From positions 1-15,235 of the forward strand of contig CAMKAA010000007.1 of the NCBI GenBank assembly GCA_946410365.1: DNA of 15,235 bases. Direction: 5' to 3'. Source of the DNA: an uncultured Lachnospiraceae bacterium (GTDB taxonomy: Bacteria; Bacillota_A; Clostridia; Lachnospirales; Lachnospiraceae). Below are positions 1 to 8,458 of the stretch, piece after piece; within the stretch, counting starts at the first letter, position 1; each line of letters starts with the position of its first letter. The notes beneath the pieces were generated by a model. That model did not search any database and was not told the origin of the DNA. It saw only the letters and a list, made by a program, of their open reading frames with translations. The translations under genes and the position numbers were made by a program.

Positions 1-1430
1 CTGTAAGCTACCTTCGGAGCCATGGTCTCGATCTCGACCTTGTACTCGTTCTTGAGCATGCTCTTGACAACTTCAAGCTGCATGTCGCCGATGCCGTACA
101 TAAGAGTCTGCTTGTTGGCAGCATCGTTCTCCATTCTGAATGTAGGATCTTCAGAAGAGATCTTGGCCATCGCCTGAGCGATCTTGTCGACGTCGTTCTT
201 ATTCTTAGCCTTATATCTGATGTAGGTATAAGGAGTTGAGATCTCAGTCTTGCCGTACTGGATCGGGACAGCCTTTGTTGAAAGGGAATCGCCTGTTTTC
301 GCTTCGCCGAGCTTAGCTACTGCGCCGAGATCGCCTGCGTGAAGCTCGGGAACCTCGGTGGTCTTGTTGCCCTGCATGATGTAGAGCTTGCCGATTCTCA
401 TCTCTGTCTCGAGGTTTGTGTCATAGACAGTATCATCTGTCTTGAAGACGCCGGAGCGGATCTTGATCAGGGAATATCTTCCGATGAAAGGATCCACGAT
501 CGTCTTGAAGATATATGCGCTCTTGGGCTTGGAGAAGTCGAAGTTCGCCTCGAAGATCTCATTGGTCTTGAGGTTGATGCCGCTCACCTTGCGGTGCTCG
601 GGGCTCGGCATATACTTAACGATATCATCCATCAGTGTGAATACGCCGCGGCAGATGGTGCTTGCGCCCATCTCTACGGGAACAATAGAGCCGTCAAGGA
701 CCTGGGATCTCACAGCAGACCTGATCTCTGCCTCTGAGAACACGTCGCCTTCAAAATAGCGCTCCATGAACTCTTCACTTGTCTCGGCGACTGTCTCCAT
801 CAGGGTGTCGCGATAGTTCTCAAGGTATTCCTGGCTGTAATCCGGCACTGCGCACTCTACAGCTTCCTTGCCCTTCCACTCATACGCCTTTTCAGCGATG
901 ACATTGACATATCCCGCAAACTTCTCATCCACACGGAAGGGGAAATTGAAGGGAGCGATCTTCTTGCCGTACATCTCGGAAAGCTGCTCTACCACTGAAC
1001 GATAGGAGACATTGTCGATATCCATATCAGTAACAAAGAACATTCTGGGGATGTTGTACTTCTCGCACATATCCCATGCTCTCTCTGTGCCGACCTCGAC
1101 GCCGGCCTTACCGGAAATAACAATGATTGCCGCGTCAGCAACACTGATCGCCTCTTCTACTTCACCTACGAAGTCAAAGTATCCGGGAGTGTCCAGAATA
1201 TTGATCTTGCAGTCCTGCCACTCGACGGGGATGAGAGAAGTCTTGATGGAGAAACCTCTCTTCTGCTCTTCCTTGGTAAAATCGCTGACGGTGTTTCCGT
1301 CTTCGACTCTGCCTACTCTTGAAGTCAAGCCTGCCAGATAGCACATAGCTTCTGCCAGAGTTGTCTTTCCTGCACCGCCGTGACCCAGAAGAACGATATT
1401 TCTGATCTTATCGGTTGTATAAACTTTCAT
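1..1430 (-). CDS. EF-G-like translation factor GTPase, C-terminus cut by left edge
   Basis: The visible 476 codons give the G domain, domain II and the start of domain III of an elongation-factor-G-family protein; full relatives are about 690 residues. The start is ATG at 1430 with GGAGG 7 bases upstream (1438-1442). The P-loop GHGGAGKT lies at residues 16-23, and the G3 box reads DTPGYFDF at 80-87, where translocating EF-G has His after DTPG. The G4 box reads TDMD instead of NKMD. The segment DFTKEEQKRGFSI corresponds to switch I. These features match the divergent EF-G paralogue common in Clostridia, not the housekeeping fusA of the str operon, and no rpsL, rpsG or tuf is adjacent. A role on the ribosome is likely, but which step it serves is unknown. 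It is transcribed divergently from tyrA. Confidence 0.9.
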   Translation of the reverse strand, partial: MKVYTTDKIRNIVLLGHGGAGKTTLAEAMCYLAGLTSRVGRVEDGNTVSDFTKEEQKRGFSIKTSLIPVEWQDCKINILDTPGYFDFVGEVEEAISVADAAIIVISGKAGVEVGTERAWDMCEKYNIPRMFFVTDMDIDNVSYRSVVEQLSEMYGKKIAPFNFPFRVDEKFAGYVNVIAEKAYEWKGKEAVECAVPDYSQEYLENYRDTLMETVAETSEEFMERYFEGDVFSEAEIRSAVRSQVLDGSIVPVEMGASTICRGVFTLMDDIVKYMPSPEHRKVSGINLKTNEIFEANFDFSKPKSAYIFKTIVDPFIGRYSLIKIRSGVFKTDDTVYDTNLETEMRIGKLYIMQGNKTTEVPELHAGDLGAVAKLGEAKTGDSLSTKAVPIQYGKTEISTPYTYIRYKAKNKNDVDKIAQAMAKISSEDPTFRMENDAANKQTLMYGIGDMQLEVVKSMLKNEYKVEIETMAPKVAY

Positions 1431-1469
1431 TTCCAGACCTCCACTATACCAATATTTAGATCATCTGCG

Positions 1470-1488
1470 GCCTCCATACTCGGGAGGC
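1470..1488 (-). other. 5' leader hairpin of the EF-G-like gene
   Basis: On the minus strand GCCTCC pairs with GGAGGC around a 7-base loop (6 bp stem), close to the predicted 5' end of the mRNA. No U-run follows, so it is not a terminator. The GCCTCC arm could also pair with the GGAGG ribosome binding site at 1438-1442. Confidence 0.4.
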
Positions 1489-1505
1489 AACAAACAGTCT
1501 TATAT

Positions 1506-1534
1506 ATTCTAGCAATTCTTCATGCTGTTTACAA
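1506..1534 (-). promoter_or_regulatory. Sigma70-type promoter for the EF-G-like gene
   Basis: Read on the minus strand, a -35 box TTGTAA (1529-1534) and a -10 box TAGAAT (1506-1511) are separated by exactly 17 bases. The predicted transcript starts near 1499 and has a leader of about 70 bases before the ATG at 1430. Confidence 0.6.
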
Positions 1535-1589
1535 GAAGTATATCTGTAAGTTTTCACTTCCTCAGGTTTCAAATGATCATTGAATCCAA

Positions 1590-1618
1590 TTGACTTTCTC
1601 GCTTTAAAGTAATATAGT
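1590..1618 (+). promoter_or_regulatory. Sigma70-type promoter for tyrA-aroA
   Basis: TTGACT (1590-1595) and TATAGT (1613-1618) are separated by 17 bases, each matching the consensus at five of six positions. Transcription would start near 1625, giving a leader of about 80 bases before the preferred tyrA start at 1705. The promoter is back to back with the EF-G-like promoter. Confidence 0.75.
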
Positions 1619-1704
1619 ATAAGCGCTGACTGGTCATGATCGGCTGCGGCGCCGGAACACTTGCCGCTGCGTCAAAACATCTGAGAACAGGATTATTGAA
1701 AAAA

Positions 1705-2817
1705 ATGAGCGAAAATACTGTCAATAATAACAGAAACACATTTGGTTTTGTGGGGCTCGGTCTCATCGGCGGATCTATCGCGAGAGCCATCCGCAAGTAT
1801 ATCCCGGGCGCCAGGATCCTCGCGTTCACCCCTCATCCGGAGACCGTACAGGAAGCGGTCAGTGACGGCGTGGTCGATGAATATGTGCCCGCTGTCGGAG
1901 AAGGCTTCTCTGCCTGCGACGTGATCTTTCTCTGCGCGCCGGTGGAACATAACGCCTCCAACCTTCAGCTGCTTGGCCCCTGGATCAGGGAGGGGACGAT
2001 CCTGACCGATGTGGGAAGCACCAAGGCCGACATTCACAGAGCAGTTCGGGCGGCAGGCCTTCAGAGGAATTTCATAGGCGGCCACCCCATGGCGGGCAGT
2101 GAGCGCATCGGCTACAGAAACTCCAAATCGGGCCTTCTTGAAAACGCCTACTATATCCTCACTCCCGAGCCTGAAGCCGCCAAGGAAGACATCGACTGGA
2201 TGTTCTCTTTTGCCGGTACTATAAAGGCACTGCCTCTTGTCGTATCCCCGGAAAGACACGACTATGCCGTAGCGGCGATCAGCCATGTGCCCCATGTCAT
2301 TTCGGCGAGTCTTGTAAATCTTGTCAAAGAGAGCGACGACACAAGCCAGTTCATGAAGACCATAGCCGCCGGCGGATTCAAGGACATCACCAGGATCTCC
2401 TCTTCCTCTCCCGTGATGTGGGAGCAGATCTGCATGACCAATACGGACAACATCCGTATCCTTCTGGACCGCTATATTGAAGATCTGCTGATATTCAGAA
2501 AATCCCTTGACTCCGGCGACAGCCGTTCCATCAATGAATTTTTTGACAGTGCCAGACAGTACCGCGAGAGCTTCGCCGATATCTCCAGCGGCCCGATCAA
2601 CAGATCGTATATCCTGCACGTCGATATCGAAGACCGTCCCGGCGTCCTGGCTGAAGTCGTCATGTACCTTGCCATCGCGGGCATCAACATCAAGAATATC
2701 GGCATCACTCACAACCGCGAGTACCAGCAGGGTGTCCTGCGCGTCGAGTGCCACTCCTCGGACGGTCTGGCAAAAGCGCGCGAACTTCTGATGAACAGAA
2801 ACTATTCAGTATATTAA
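1705..2817 (+). CDS. tyrA: Prephenate dehydrogenase with C-terminal ACT domain
   Basis: This 370-residue protein oxidatively decarboxylates prephenate to 4-hydroxyphenylpyruvate in the tyrosine branch. The Rossmann motif GLGLIGG is at residues 17-23, and the family signatures HPMAGSE (127-133) and SHVPH (193-197) follow. Residues 303-367 form an ACT domain containing EDRPGVLAEV, a fold that usually binds tyrosine for feedback control. ATG 1705 was preferred over the in-frame ATG at 1636: the latter lies only about 11 bases from the predicted transcription start, has no Shine-Dalgarno, and adds 23 residues that do not resemble the family. The site before 1705 is itself weak (AGGA, 12 bases away). 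The residue after the second Rossmann strand is not the usual acidic one (LAFTPHP), so cofactor preference is uncertain. aroA follows after 54 bases and is probably cotranscribed. Confidence 0.93.
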   Translation: MSENTVNNNRNTFGFVGLGLIGGSIARAIRKYIPGARILAFTPHPETVQEAVSDGVVDEYVPAVGEGFSACDVIFLCAPVEHNASNLQLLGPWIREGTILTDVGSTKADIHRAVRAAGLQRNFIGGHPMAGSERIGYRNSKSGLLENAYYILTPEPEAAKEDIDWMFSFAGTIKALPLVVSPERHDYAVAAISHVPHVISASLVNLVKESDDTSQFMKTIAAGGFKDITRISSSSPVMWEQICMTNTDNIRILLDRYIEDLLIFRKSLDSGDSRSINEFFDSARQYRESFADISSGPINRSYILHVDIEDRPGVLAEVVMYLAIAGINIKNIGITHNREYQQGVLRVECHSSDGLAKARELLMNRNYSVY

Positions 2818-2871
2818 ACCGCAGGCGCCTTCAGCATTAGCGGTTCATGGGCAAACAGCGAGGCAGCAGTT

Positions 2872-4185
2872 ATGAAAACGATCGAACAAAGAACATCCCC
2901 CCTCAGAGGTGAGGTCACTGTTCCGGGGGATAAATCCATCTCCCACCGCGCCGTCATGTTCGGTTCCATCGCGCGCGGAAACACTGAGATCTCCGGATTT
3001 CTGCCCGGCGCAGACTGTCTCTCTACTGTTGACTGCTTCCGAAAACTCGGCGTGGAGATCGACACAGATACTAAGACAGGCCGCGTCACAGTGCACGGTA
3101 AAGGAATGCGCGGACTTCGCCCCGATTCCGATCCCGCCGGTCTTTATACCGGAAACAGCGGGACTACCACCCGGATCATGTCCGGAATACTGGCTCCGCA
3201 GCCTTTCACTTCCGTGATCTCGGGAGACGCGTCCATATCCGTAAGACCGATGCGCAGGATCATTTTGCCCCTGTCCCTTATGGGCGCGTCCATTACGAGC
3301 ATGAACGGAAATGACTGCGCTCCGCTCAGGATCGAGGGCCGCAGACTTCATGGGATCACCTACCACAGTCCGGTTGCTTCCGCCCAGGTCAAATCATCCA
3401 TACTGTGTGCAGGCCTTTACGCGGACGGGATCACAGAAGTCATTGAGCCCTCTCTCTCGAGAGATCATACTGAAAGGATGCTCAGATCCTTTGGGGCTAA
3501 GATCGAATCGTTTGAAGACAGGGACGGATGGCATGCCCGTACTTATTCCTGTCCGGAGCTCAGCGCCCGCAGTATCGCTGTTCCGGGCGACATCTCTTCT
3601 GCCGCCTACTTCATCGCTGCGGCTTCCCTTGTCCCCGGCTCCGAGATCCTGATCCGGAATGTGGGGATCAATCCCACCAGAGCAGGGATCATCGATATCG
3701 CGGTCCGCATGGGCGCCGACATCACAATGCTGAATATCCGCAATGACGCTGAGCCCTCCGCAGATCTACTGGTAAGGCACGCACCTCTGCGCGGCGTCAC
3801 ATTCGGAGGTTCCGTGATCCCGACCCTGATCGACGAGATCCCGGTGATCGCAGTCATGGCTGCTGCCGCCGAAGGAACGACCTGTATCAGAGACGCAGCC
3901 GAGCTCAAAGTAAAGGAAACGGACAGAATCACAACCATCTCCGAAAATCTCAGGGCGATGGGATGCACCGTATTTCCAAATGAAGACGGACTGGTCATAG
4001 AAGGCTTCGGTGCGGAAAGCGGACCTGCCCTGAAAGGAGCCCTGATCCGCACCGGAGGTGATCACCGGATCGCCATGGCCTTTTCGGTCGCCGCTCTGAT
4101 CGCGGACGGGCAGAGCACGATTGACGATGAACACTGCGTGGAGGTCAGTTATCCCGGATTTTACGATGACCTGAGGGCTCTCTGA
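2872..4185 (+). CDS. aroA: 3-phosphoshikimate 1-carboxyvinyltransferase (EPSP synthase)
   Basis: This 437-residue protein joins shikimate-3-phosphate and phosphoenolpyruvate to give EPSP, the sixth step of the shikimate pathway. All family signatures are present in order: PGDKSISHR near residues 18-26, GNSGTTTR, RPMRR, PSLSRDHTERM, a DEIP segment, KETDRI and GGDHRIAMAF. GNSGTTTR is the Bacillus/Clostridia form; the enterobacterial form is GNAGTAMR. The length is normal and no key residue appears lost. The ATG at 2872 is preceded by a modest GAGGC about 7 bases upstream. It lies 54 bases after tyrA and is the last gene of the unit, ending before the hairpin at 4218-4255. The other shikimate genes are not in the window. 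Confidence 0.96.
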   Translation: MKTIEQRTSPLRGEVTVPGDKSISHRAVMFGSIARGNTEISGFLPGADCLSTVDCFRKLGVEIDTDTKTGRVTVHGKGMRGLRPDSDPAGLYTGNSGTTTRIMSGILAPQPFTSVISGDASISVRPMRRIILPLSLMGASITSMNGNDCAPLRIEGRRLHGITYHSPVASAQVKSSILCAGLYADGITEVIEPSLSRDHTERMLRSFGAKIESFEDRDGWHARTYSCPELSARSIAVPGDISSAAYFIAAASLVPGSEILIRNVGINPTRAGIIDIAVRMGADITMLNIRNDAEPSADLLVRHAPLRGVTFGGSVIPTLIDEIPVIAVMAAAAEGTTCIRDAAELKVKETDRITTISENLRAMGCTVFPNEDGLVIEGFGAESGPALKGALIRTGGDHRIAMAFSVAALIADGQSTIDDEHCVEVSYPGFYDDLRAL

Positions 4186-4217
4186 AACTCTTTTTCACAG
4201 CGCAGCAGTTTAGCGGT

Positions 4218-4255
4218 AACGGGCGCCATCCGCTTATTCGCGGTTGGCGCCCGTT
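4218..4255 (+). terminator. Hairpin terminator between convergent aroA and the surface-protein gene
   Basis: AACGGGCGCCA (4218-4228) pairs perfectly with TGGCGCCCGTT (4245-4255). After one T-T mismatch, CCGC pairs with GCGG around the 6-base loop TTATTC. The plus-strand downstream side is T-rich (TTCTTACTTTCTTACTTTC), so it mainly serves aroA. The minus-strand gene stops 16 bases away and may share the stem, although its downstream side has no T-run. Confidence 0.85.
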
Positions 4256-4270
4256 CTTACTTTCTTACTT

Positions 4271-7200
4271 TCAGTTCTTTTTTCTTTTTCGCCGGAGAAT
4301 CCATGCTGCGCATGCCAGGGCAGCTGCAAAGATTACAGTCCACAATACCGGACTGCTTCCGTCGCCCGTTGCTGTTCCGGCCCGTGTCTTTCGTCTGACC
4401 GTCTGCGCTTTGTCTTTAAGATCACTATGTGCCCCGACCACTTTTTCGGCGTCTTTATCCGTCCCGGTCTCATACAGCGTCTCAAACACAACATATTCCC
4501 CGTCCCTGAGATCCGCGGAATTGAACCTGAATGCAGCAGATACTTCCCCGTTTCTCTTCTCAGCTGTAAACACAGTTTCCCCTGTGATCTCCCGTCCTCC
4601 GCTCATGGCAGGTTTTCCGGAAGATTTTTCCATCAGGACACCGGAAATCCGATATTTTGTCCCCGGCGTAAGATTTCTGTAAGTAACTGTATCGTTGATC
4701 TGTACAGTACCTTCAGAGGCGATCTCGCGGTCTCCGTCTGCAAGGTCTGCCGCGGATGTGCGGATCCACGGGAAGTCGATGCTCTGCGCTTCATCTTCCA
4801 GATTCTCGTGGACGAACACGTCCTTGCCGCAGGAACTCACTTTCTCAAACGCAGTGACGGACTTTCCCGCGATCTGTGAAGCGTCAAATTCAAACACCAC
4901 AGTCACGCTCCCGTCCGGGCTCTCAGGTACAAACTCCTTTGAAACCGTCACCTGATTTCCGCCCGACAGCACGGGTAAACCTGTCTCTTTATCCACGAGG
5001 GTTCCCGTCACGGTGTATGTCTTGCCGGGGATCAGGTTGATATAGCTCACCTCATCCAGAATCCTGACCTCTTCGTCCGCGTTTGCGGTATGGCCTCCGG
5101 TATCGCTGTCCCGGGCTGTTGTTCTTCCGTCAGGGAAGTGGATCGTCTGCTCCTCATCTTCGAGATCCTCATGGGAGAACAAAAGGACCCTGGTCCCTTC
5201 TTCCGCATTGATGTATTCCATAGTCTCGAATATGACCGCGCTTCTGCCCCTTAGTTCATCGGAGTTGAGGGCAAAATATACATCCACACTTCCGTCTCTC
5301 TCTTTGGGCGTGAAGATCTGTTCCGGCTCTTCTCTGCCGTCCTCATCCACCATCACAGCATCGAGTTCCCGCGCTTTTTCTTCGCCGGAAGGTTTTTGCA
5401 TCACTCTTCCGCGCACTGCGTATTCAGCTCCGGGTACAAGGTTCCTGTAAAAGATCCGGTCTCTTATGATCACTTTCCCGCCGGCCATCATTGTGTGTTC
5501 CTCTGTATCCGGGTCCACAGCCATGGTATGTCCTTCGGGAAGATATATTGTCTGTCCTTCATCTTCCGGATCCTTGTGCTGCGCGATAATAGATGTATCC
5601 AGGTACAGTTCTTCAAAAACAACAAGTTCGTTCCCGGCAAGCCGCGACGCATCGAAGTTAAAGAACAGCTCCTCTTCCCCTTCGGGGCTCTCAGGAATAA
5701 ATGTCTTTTCCGCTGTCACTTCTCCGCCGTTTACTGTCAATGGCTCTCCCGTGGATCTCACCGCGAGTACGCCTTTCAGCGTATACTCTCTGCCCGGAAG
5801 AAGGTTCTCATAGGAGATCGTGTCCCTGATCTCCGCCTCTTCCCCTGCGGGCAGGATATGATCGCCCGCAGCCGGATTTATCGCCTCTGTTCCGATCCGC
5901 GGAAAGTAAACATGCTGCGACATGTCTTCAAGGTCCTCATGAACAGCCAGCTCCTTTCCCCCGCACTGCAAAGACTCATAGACAACTGCTGTTTTTCCGG
6001 CGAGTGTGCTGTCCCCGTAAAAAGTGAATACTATATCGACAGTACCGTCGATCGAGTCCGCAGTGAAGCTTTTCTCCGCGGTGATTTCATTGCCCCCGGC
6101 ATCTCTCAGTGTCTTCCCGGTTTCCCGGTCCACAAGATGTCCCTTCATGACATATTGTCTGCCGATGACCAGGTCTTTGTACGATACGCTGTCCAGGATC
6201 GAGATCTCTCCTTCGGCAAAAGCATTCTTAGAACCGGTCGCCTGATCACAAGCCAGTGTTATGATTCCGGGCGGGACCGGAGTGTCCTCAACCACAAAAC
6301 TGTCAGAAGTTTCCCTCTTACCCTGTATATCCACAAGTTCGGCATCCCCTGAACCGGAGATCTCCCTGATCTGTCCGATATACATTTTAAAGCCGTCAAA
6401 AGTGCCGTCATTAATATATCCCGGGGCAGCTTCTGTCTCCTCGATCGTGACGGTCCCAAGGGGAAGGATCACCTCTTCTCCCTTTTTATACAGCGTTCCG
6501 GAGACAAGATTTTCATCCCGCAGAGCCGCGGTATATCTGCCTTCGTCTGCCAATACTTTTATGACCCAGCTCGCGGCAGGTTCTGAGGGAAGTGAAGAGG
6601 CATCATAATATCCGTCATAATAATTGACCGTGAATTTCGTTCCTTCAAGGCTGTTGCACTTTCCCTCTTCTTCTCCTTTACATTTTTTCTCGATTATTAA
6701 ATCTGCGGGAATAGATTTTAGCCCGTCATAAGCGGTGACCAGTGTTGTCTCGCCGGCAGAAGCAGTGAATTCATAGACCTCGTCAGACCTCTTGTAACCT
6801 TTCGGGGCGATACCTTCGATCATATAGTATGTTCCCGGACTCAGTTCGACAGTACCGGATGTGCCGTCCGCACCTGTGATCAGAGTGCCTCCCTTCACAA
6901 ACCCGTCGCTTCCTCTGGCGAGTGCGGCTTCTCTGGATGTATAGATCCAGTAACGCGCGTCTTTAAATCCATAACAACTGTTTCCACCTGTAATGTCAGG
7001 ATCAGAGGATACTTTTTTAACTTTAGCGCCGGGCAGGAGAGAAAAACACCCGAAGCCGAAATTCTGATGCCTGTACCCATAACTGGAGCGTCCGTTCTGC
7101 TCAGTGACATAGCCGTAATAGTCATTGGGAACGGGAAGATCCTCGATCGCGTTAACATATCTGTATACCAGGTCTCTCAATCTGCTGTTCGCGTCTGCAA

Positions 7201-8458
7201 ATCCTTCTCCGGGATCGGACTGGGAATAGCCGAGCCTTGCGTAGATCTCAGACGCGGCGACATGAGTGACAATATTATTGAAGCCATAGTCAGAGGTGCC
7301 TGTTACCCTTTCGATCACATCTGATCCGGGACCACTCGGCCCGTAATAAAGAGCTTTAACAAACATAGGAGCTGAAACCTGATACACCTCTCCGGCATAC
7401 ACACCTTCCATCTCGCGTCCGTCCAAATGCGGATCCAGACAATAGGACCAGCCTACGCGTTTGTCCCCCAGATAGATGCCGTAGCAGAAAGTTGACCAGT
7501 CTTCCTCATCACCGCCTAAAAGCCCGTATTTCTTATACCAGTAGCGGTATCCTCCCCTGTGGGATACTTTGATCAGCCCCGTGACGTTTCTGATCCCGCC
7601 TCCGCCTTTCTTCCAATCCGGTTCCGGCACTGCCGTCAGCACAGCATTTCGGGCCTTTTTCTCAGAGACGTCTTTTTTCGGTTGAACTGCCGCCTCTCCG
7701 GAAGTATCCTTTCCAAATTCAATGTCAAAGATCATCCTGTCCCCTGCCATGACTGTCGCGGTATAGGCAAAAGCCTCTTTTCCGTCACTGAATCCGGTCT
7801 CCTCTTTACTGCCGTTATCACTGCTCACCGAATACAGGGAGATCAGATACCCTTCCGCCGGCTCCGCGATCACTGTGAGCATTGTGTCCTGCGGATATTC
7901 CGCATCCAGTACATATCCATCTTCGTTCACGTCCGTGATCTCAGGATCACAGCCGCGTTTAGTCAGACTGACTCTGCCGTCTTCTTCTCTTTGCAGTGTG
8001 TAAGAAGGATCTTCTTCCGATGCCTCCTCATCGCTATCCGCGATCACTTTGATCACGCCTCCGCTGCAGTCAGTCCGGATCGCGATCCTTCCTGTCTTAG
8101 CAGTCTCTCCGGGCTCTTCTTCAGCTGCGGGAGCCTGTGTTGTTCCGATTCCAGGCTCTTCCCTTTCCGCTGCTTCCGCCGCTGTATTTCCTGTCCCGTT
8201 TTCGTCTGTTTCACCATTCTGCGGTGAAACATCATTCACCGAAGAAGCGGGATTGCCCGATGAAGGTTCTCCTTCAGGCAATTCCTGTATCCCGTCGTTC
8301 ATTTCTGTCCCCGCGCTTTCGGCGCCTGCCTCCGCTGCGGTCTCTGCAGTACCCGCGTCAAAAGATTCCGCGGCGAATACTGTCCCCGGAACCGACGTCG
8401 AAATGACTGCAGCCGCTGCGATCGCTGCTGCAAGCAGCCAGCTTAATAACCTCTTCAT
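4271..8458 (-). CDS. Wall-anchored VaFE-repeat surface protein with thioester-like and SpaA-like domains
   Basis: This 1395-residue protein starts at ATG 8458, with AGGAG 7 bases upstream; an upstream in-frame ATG at 8524 would bury the signal peptide. Domains in order: signal peptide (1-30, cleavage near VFAA/E); acidic low-complexity linker (31-122); a beta-rich domain (about 123-252); a thioester-domain-like region (about 290-478, Cys325, Cys340, His399); a SpaA-like domain (478-580, candidate isopeptide Lys481 or Lys482 and Glu548); a second SpaA-like domain (587-725, with the EETEAAPGY motif); five VaFE repeats (about 731-1355); a GTATGD sorting-like motif (1361-1366); a membrane helix (about 1370-1388); and the basic tail RRKRKKN. 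It should be exported by Sec and displayed on the wall as a rigid stalk bearing an adhesive head. Function as an adhesin or pilus-like fibre is inferred. No sortase gene lies nearby. Confidence 0.92.
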   Translation of the reverse strand: MKRLLSWLLAAAIAAAAVISTSVPGTVFAAESFDAGTAETAAEAGAESAGTEMNDGIQELPEGEPSSGNPASSVNDVSPQNGETDENGTGNTAAEAAEREEPGIGTTQAPAAEEEPGETAKTGRIAIRTDCSGGVIKVIADSDEEASEEDPSYTLQREEDGRVSLTKRGCDPEITDVNEDGYVLDAEYPQDTMLTVIAEPAEGYLISLYSVSSDNGSKEETGFSDGKEAFAYTATVMAGDRMIFDIEFGKDTSGEAAVQPKKDVSEKKARNAVLTAVPEPDWKKGGGGIRNVTGLIKVSHRGGYRYWYKKYGLLGGDEEDWSTFCYGIYLGDKRVGWSYCLDPHLDGREMEGVYAGEVYQVSAPMFVKALYYGPSGPGSDVIERVTGTSDYGFNNIVTHVAASEIYARLGYSQSDPGEGFADANSRLRDLVYRYVNAIEDLPVPNDYYGYVTEQNGRSSYGYRHQNFGFGCFSLLPGAKVKKVSSDPDITGGNSCYGFKDARYWIYTSREAALARGSDGFVKGGTLITGADGTSGTVELSPGTYYMIEGIAPKGYKRSDEVYEFTASAGETTLVTAYDGLKSIPADLIIEKKCKGEEEGKCNSLEGTKFTVNYYDGYYDASSLPSEPAASWVIKVLADEGRYTAALRDENLVSGTLYKKGEEVILPLGTVTIEETEAAPGYINDGTFDGFKMYIGQIREISGSGDAELVDIQGKRETSDSFVVEDTPVPPGIITLACDQATGSKNAFAEGEISILDSVSYKDLVIGRQYVMKGHLVDRETGKTLRDAGGNEITAEKSFTADSIDGTVDIVFTFYGDSTLAGKTAVVYESLQCGGKELAVHEDLEDMSQHVYFPRIGTEAINPAAGDHILPAGEEAEIRDTISYENLLPGREYTLKGVLAVRSTGEPLTVNGGEVTAEKTFIPESPEGEEELFFNFDASRLAGNELVVFEELYLDTSIIAQHKDPEDEGQTIYLPEGHTMAVDPDTEEHTMMAGGKVIIRDRIFYRNLVPGAEYAVRGRVMQKPSGEEKARELDAVMVDEDGREEPEQIFTPKERDGSVDVYFALNSDELRGRSAVIFETMEYINAEEGTRVLLFSHEDLEDEEQTIHFPDGRTTARDSDTGGHTANADEEVRILDEVSYINLIPGKTYTVTGTLVDKETGLPVLSGGNQVTVSKEFVPESPDGSVTVVFEFDASQIAGKSVTAFEKVSSCGKDVFVHENLEDEAQSIDFPWIRTSAADLADGDREIASEGTVQINDTVTYRNLTPGTKYRISGVLMEKSSGKPAMSGGREITGETVFTAEKRNGEVSAAFRFNSADLRDGEYVVFETLYETGTDKDAEKVVGAHSDLKDKAQTVRRKTRAGTATGDGSSPVLWTVIFAAALACAAWILRRKRKKN
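4394..6268 (-). repeat. Five tandem VaFE (T-Q ester bond) domain repeats in the surface protein
   Basis: Five units of about 120-130 residues each begin near a Thr (residues 734, 857, 978, 1113 or 1114, and 1234) and end in H-x-D/N-x-x-D-x-x-Q, with Gln at 848, 969, 1104, 1225 and 1352. Each has a central Asp in a (L/R/N)D-x-(V/I)-x-Y-x-(D/N)-L block and a V-aromatic-(F/Y)-E-like motif (VVYES, VVFEE, AVIFE, VTAFE, VVFET). In the known T-Q ester family these Thr and Gln form an intramolecular ester crosslink. Unit 3 carries an extra acidic insert of about 12 residues. Confidence 0.85.

Noticed and set aside
1636..1704. N-terminal extension of tyrA from ATG 1636
   Set aside because: Too close to the predicted transcription start, no Shine-Dalgarno, and the residues do not resemble the family; ATG 1705 fits better.
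1693..2754. 353-codon open frame antisense to tyrA
   Set aside because: Lies wholly within a gene with clear family signatures; its translation has no recognisable motif and results from codon bias on the opposite strand.
2817..2845. AACCGC/GCGGTT hairpin between tyrA and aroA
   Set aside because: Only 6 bp with a 17-base loop and no T-run; probably chance, and not a terminator.
5396..6352. 318-codon plus-strand open frame inside the surface-protein gene
   Set aside because: Antisense shadow of the VaFE repeats; no start signal and no known domain.
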